Shown here: piece by piece, positions 62,970 through 64,000 of the stretch
Position numbering within the stretch: position 1 is the first letter of the stretch
Layout of the letters: each line of letters begins with the position of its first letter
Assembly: GCA_963750255.1 (NCBI GenBank)
Contig: CAVVPZ010000008.1
Span: forward strand, 906,005 to 970,004
DNA length: 64,000 nucleotides
Direction of reading: 5' to 3'
From: DATLED01 sp963750255
Lineage (GTDB): Bacteria > Actinomycetota > Acidimicrobiia > Acidimicrobiales > CADCTF01
Made by a program: the position numbers and the translations under genes
The notes under the pieces: generated by a model
What the model was told of the DNA's origin: nothing
The model's input: the letters and a program-made list of their open reading frames with translations, nothing else
Database searches by the model: none

Positions 62970-63180
62970 TCAATGCGGAAGGGTGAACCCGCAGCCTTCG
63001 CAGATCGAGACCGGGACATCAACCCCGTTGTGGTGATCCTCAAAGCGCAAGCGACGGACGACGCCGAAGACGCGCCCAGCACGCAGGGCAATGCTCTGCG
63101 CCGGGCGTGGCGACGTAGGCCGCGTGGAAGCGGACAGACTCCGCAACCGCCGCGAGTTTGGCGGTCAGCGGGGTTGCGTA
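62970..63180 (-). CDS. Possible small zinc-ribbon protein (frameshifted)
   Basis: Pieces on the minus strand: TPLTAKLAAVAESVRFHAAY, VATPGAEHCPACWAR, then after a frame change VVRRLRFEDHHNGVDVPVSI, CEGCGFTLPH and a stop at 62970. The pair CPAC/CEGC fits a zinc ribbon. Start not determined; a competing plus-strand frame at 62847-63191 has no supporting feature. Confidence 0.35.
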
Positions 63181-63184
63181 GGGC

Positions 63185-64000
63185 TTACTGAAAGGTCGGC
63201 GCGACGAAGTTAAGCCGCCGATAGGTCAGGCGCTTGCCGCCGATGCCGCGCAGGGCTCGTCGGTGCGCATGGTGTCGTTGACGCCGAGGCCGACGCGGTT
63301 CGAATAGCGGAAATCGAACTCGGCCAGATAGCGGTGCAGGTGCGCTTCGCAGACGTGGTGGAAGGTGCCGATGACGCCGCGCTTGAGGATGCGAGAAGTA
63401 GTTTTCGACGGTGTTGGAGTGAGCGTCGCCGCGGACGTATTCGCCGCTGCCGTGATTGACCGTGGCGTGGCTGGCGAACTCCGGCCGAACTTCGTATAGG
63501 CGCCGCGCCGTCCGTCATCAGGTGCGACTTGCGGCGGACGTGTGGTGACGAGCACGGGCGCAGGGTCTTGGCGGTGACGTTGGCGACGTGGAACGAGCGG
63601 GCGCGCCGCCGCGCTCAACAAGGGTGAAGACGACTTGCTTGGGCCGTGACCGCGAGGTCTGCGCTTGTTGGCGTGCTTGTTCGTTTCCTTGCCGCCGATG
63701 TAGGTTTCGTCGGCTTCCACGATCTTGCCTTCGCCGCCCATCGGGCCGGGCGGCTCTCGGTCATGGCCTCGCGGATGCGATGGCACATGAACCAAGCGGT
63801 CTTGTAGGTCACGCCGAGCGTGCGGTGCGATCTGGTGGGCGCTGATGCCCTTCTTGCTGGACGCATGAGGTAGGTCGCCAGCAGCCACTTGTTGAGCGGA
63901 ACCTTGGAGCGCTCGAAGACGGTGCCCGACCGTGACCGTGAACTGGTCGCGGCAAGCGTTGCACTTGATAGAGGCCCGGGCGATGCGGCAGCGCCTTGGA
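63185..64000 (-). CDS. IS1595-family transposase, N-terminus off the window (frameshifted)
   Basis: Pieces on the minus strand: zinc-ribbon-like CNACRDQFTVTVG region at the edge, LNKWLLATYLM, GISAHQI then LGVTYKTAWFMCHRIREAMT, EGKIVEADETYIGGKETNKH (catalytic Asp), ANVTAKTLRP, GEYVRGDAHSNTVENYFS, LKRGVIGTFHHVCEAHLHRY, LAEFDFRYSNRVGLGVNDTM, and RLNFVAPTFQ to TAA 63185. Order and motifs match ISXO2-like transposases. Frame changes near 63400, 63520, 63610 and 63850. Confidence 0.82.

Noticed and set aside
62847..63191. Plus-strand ORF of 114 residues in the right-hand island
   Set aside because: No recognisable domain or ribosome site, and the minus strand carries CPAC/CEGC segments that look more like a protein.
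1..64000. CRISPR array, tRNA or rRNA genes
   Set aside because: No regularly spaced repeats and no recognisable tRNA or rRNA sequence were seen on either strand.

Overview
The window is a high-GC, gene-dense chromosomal segment of an actinobacterium. The content (WhiB, SigB/SigF-type sigma factor, STAS anti-sigma antagonist, F420-type LLM oxidoreductase, several CaiB/BaiF CoA-transferases, thiolase plus DUF35 partner, P450, DUF222-HNH protein, fused Liv-type permeases) suggests a lipid- and amino-acid-using, free-living member of Acidimicrobiia or a relative. That placement is inferred from gene content, not from a marker gene. No rRNA, tRNA or CRISPR array was seen.

Layout. 0-8 kb: partial penicillin acylase, tandem GNAT, DUF2237, P450, and a full-length but frameshifted HrpA helicase. 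8-16 kb: SHOCT-like protein, DUF2855, then a translationally coupled catabolic run (LLM oxidoreductase, two CoA-transferases, thiolase, DUF35). 16-20.6 kb, minus strand: GAF-like fragment, two alpha/beta hydrolases, patatin, DUF885 peptidase. 20.7-26 kb: small secreted protein, a coupled VWA/PP2C/Ser-Thr-kinase triad of TerY-P type, an AMP-forming acyl-CoA ligase and a tiny membrane protein, with three copies of a long palindrome; one copy is read in frame inside the kinase gene. 26-27.5 kb: WhiB, STAS, sigma factor. 27.5-30.2 kb: TetR-led operon with a ferritin-like protein. 30.2-35.3 kb: fused heterodimer-like ABC exporter behind a perfect operator, MarR, TetR. 36.7-45.9 kb: two tandem-duplicated substrate-binding proteins divergent from a LivH-LivM fusion and an MFS-LivF-LivG triple fusion. 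45.9-52.3 kb: MoxR, DUF58, transglutaminase and two lipoproteins. 52.9-59.5 kb: carboxylesterase, DUF222-HNH, and an FtsH/beta-propeller/secreted-protein operon. 59.7-61.23 kb: a second LivH-LivM fusion, cut off in mid-gene by an IS21-type istA remnant. 61.23-64 kb looks foreign: two IS families, a DUF1508 protein and locally lower GC.

Data quality shapes the annotation. Many genes carry one-base indels, several of which fall in short G or C runs, in otherwise well-conserved proteins (HrpA, MoxR, DUF58, thiolase). These look like long-read consensus errors rather than decay, so such genes are reported as single frameshifted CDSs with approximate break points. The most unusual biology is the fused Liv importer with its MFS domain and duplicated binding proteins, the palindrome family next to and inside the TerY-P triad, and the ferritin-like TetR operon.
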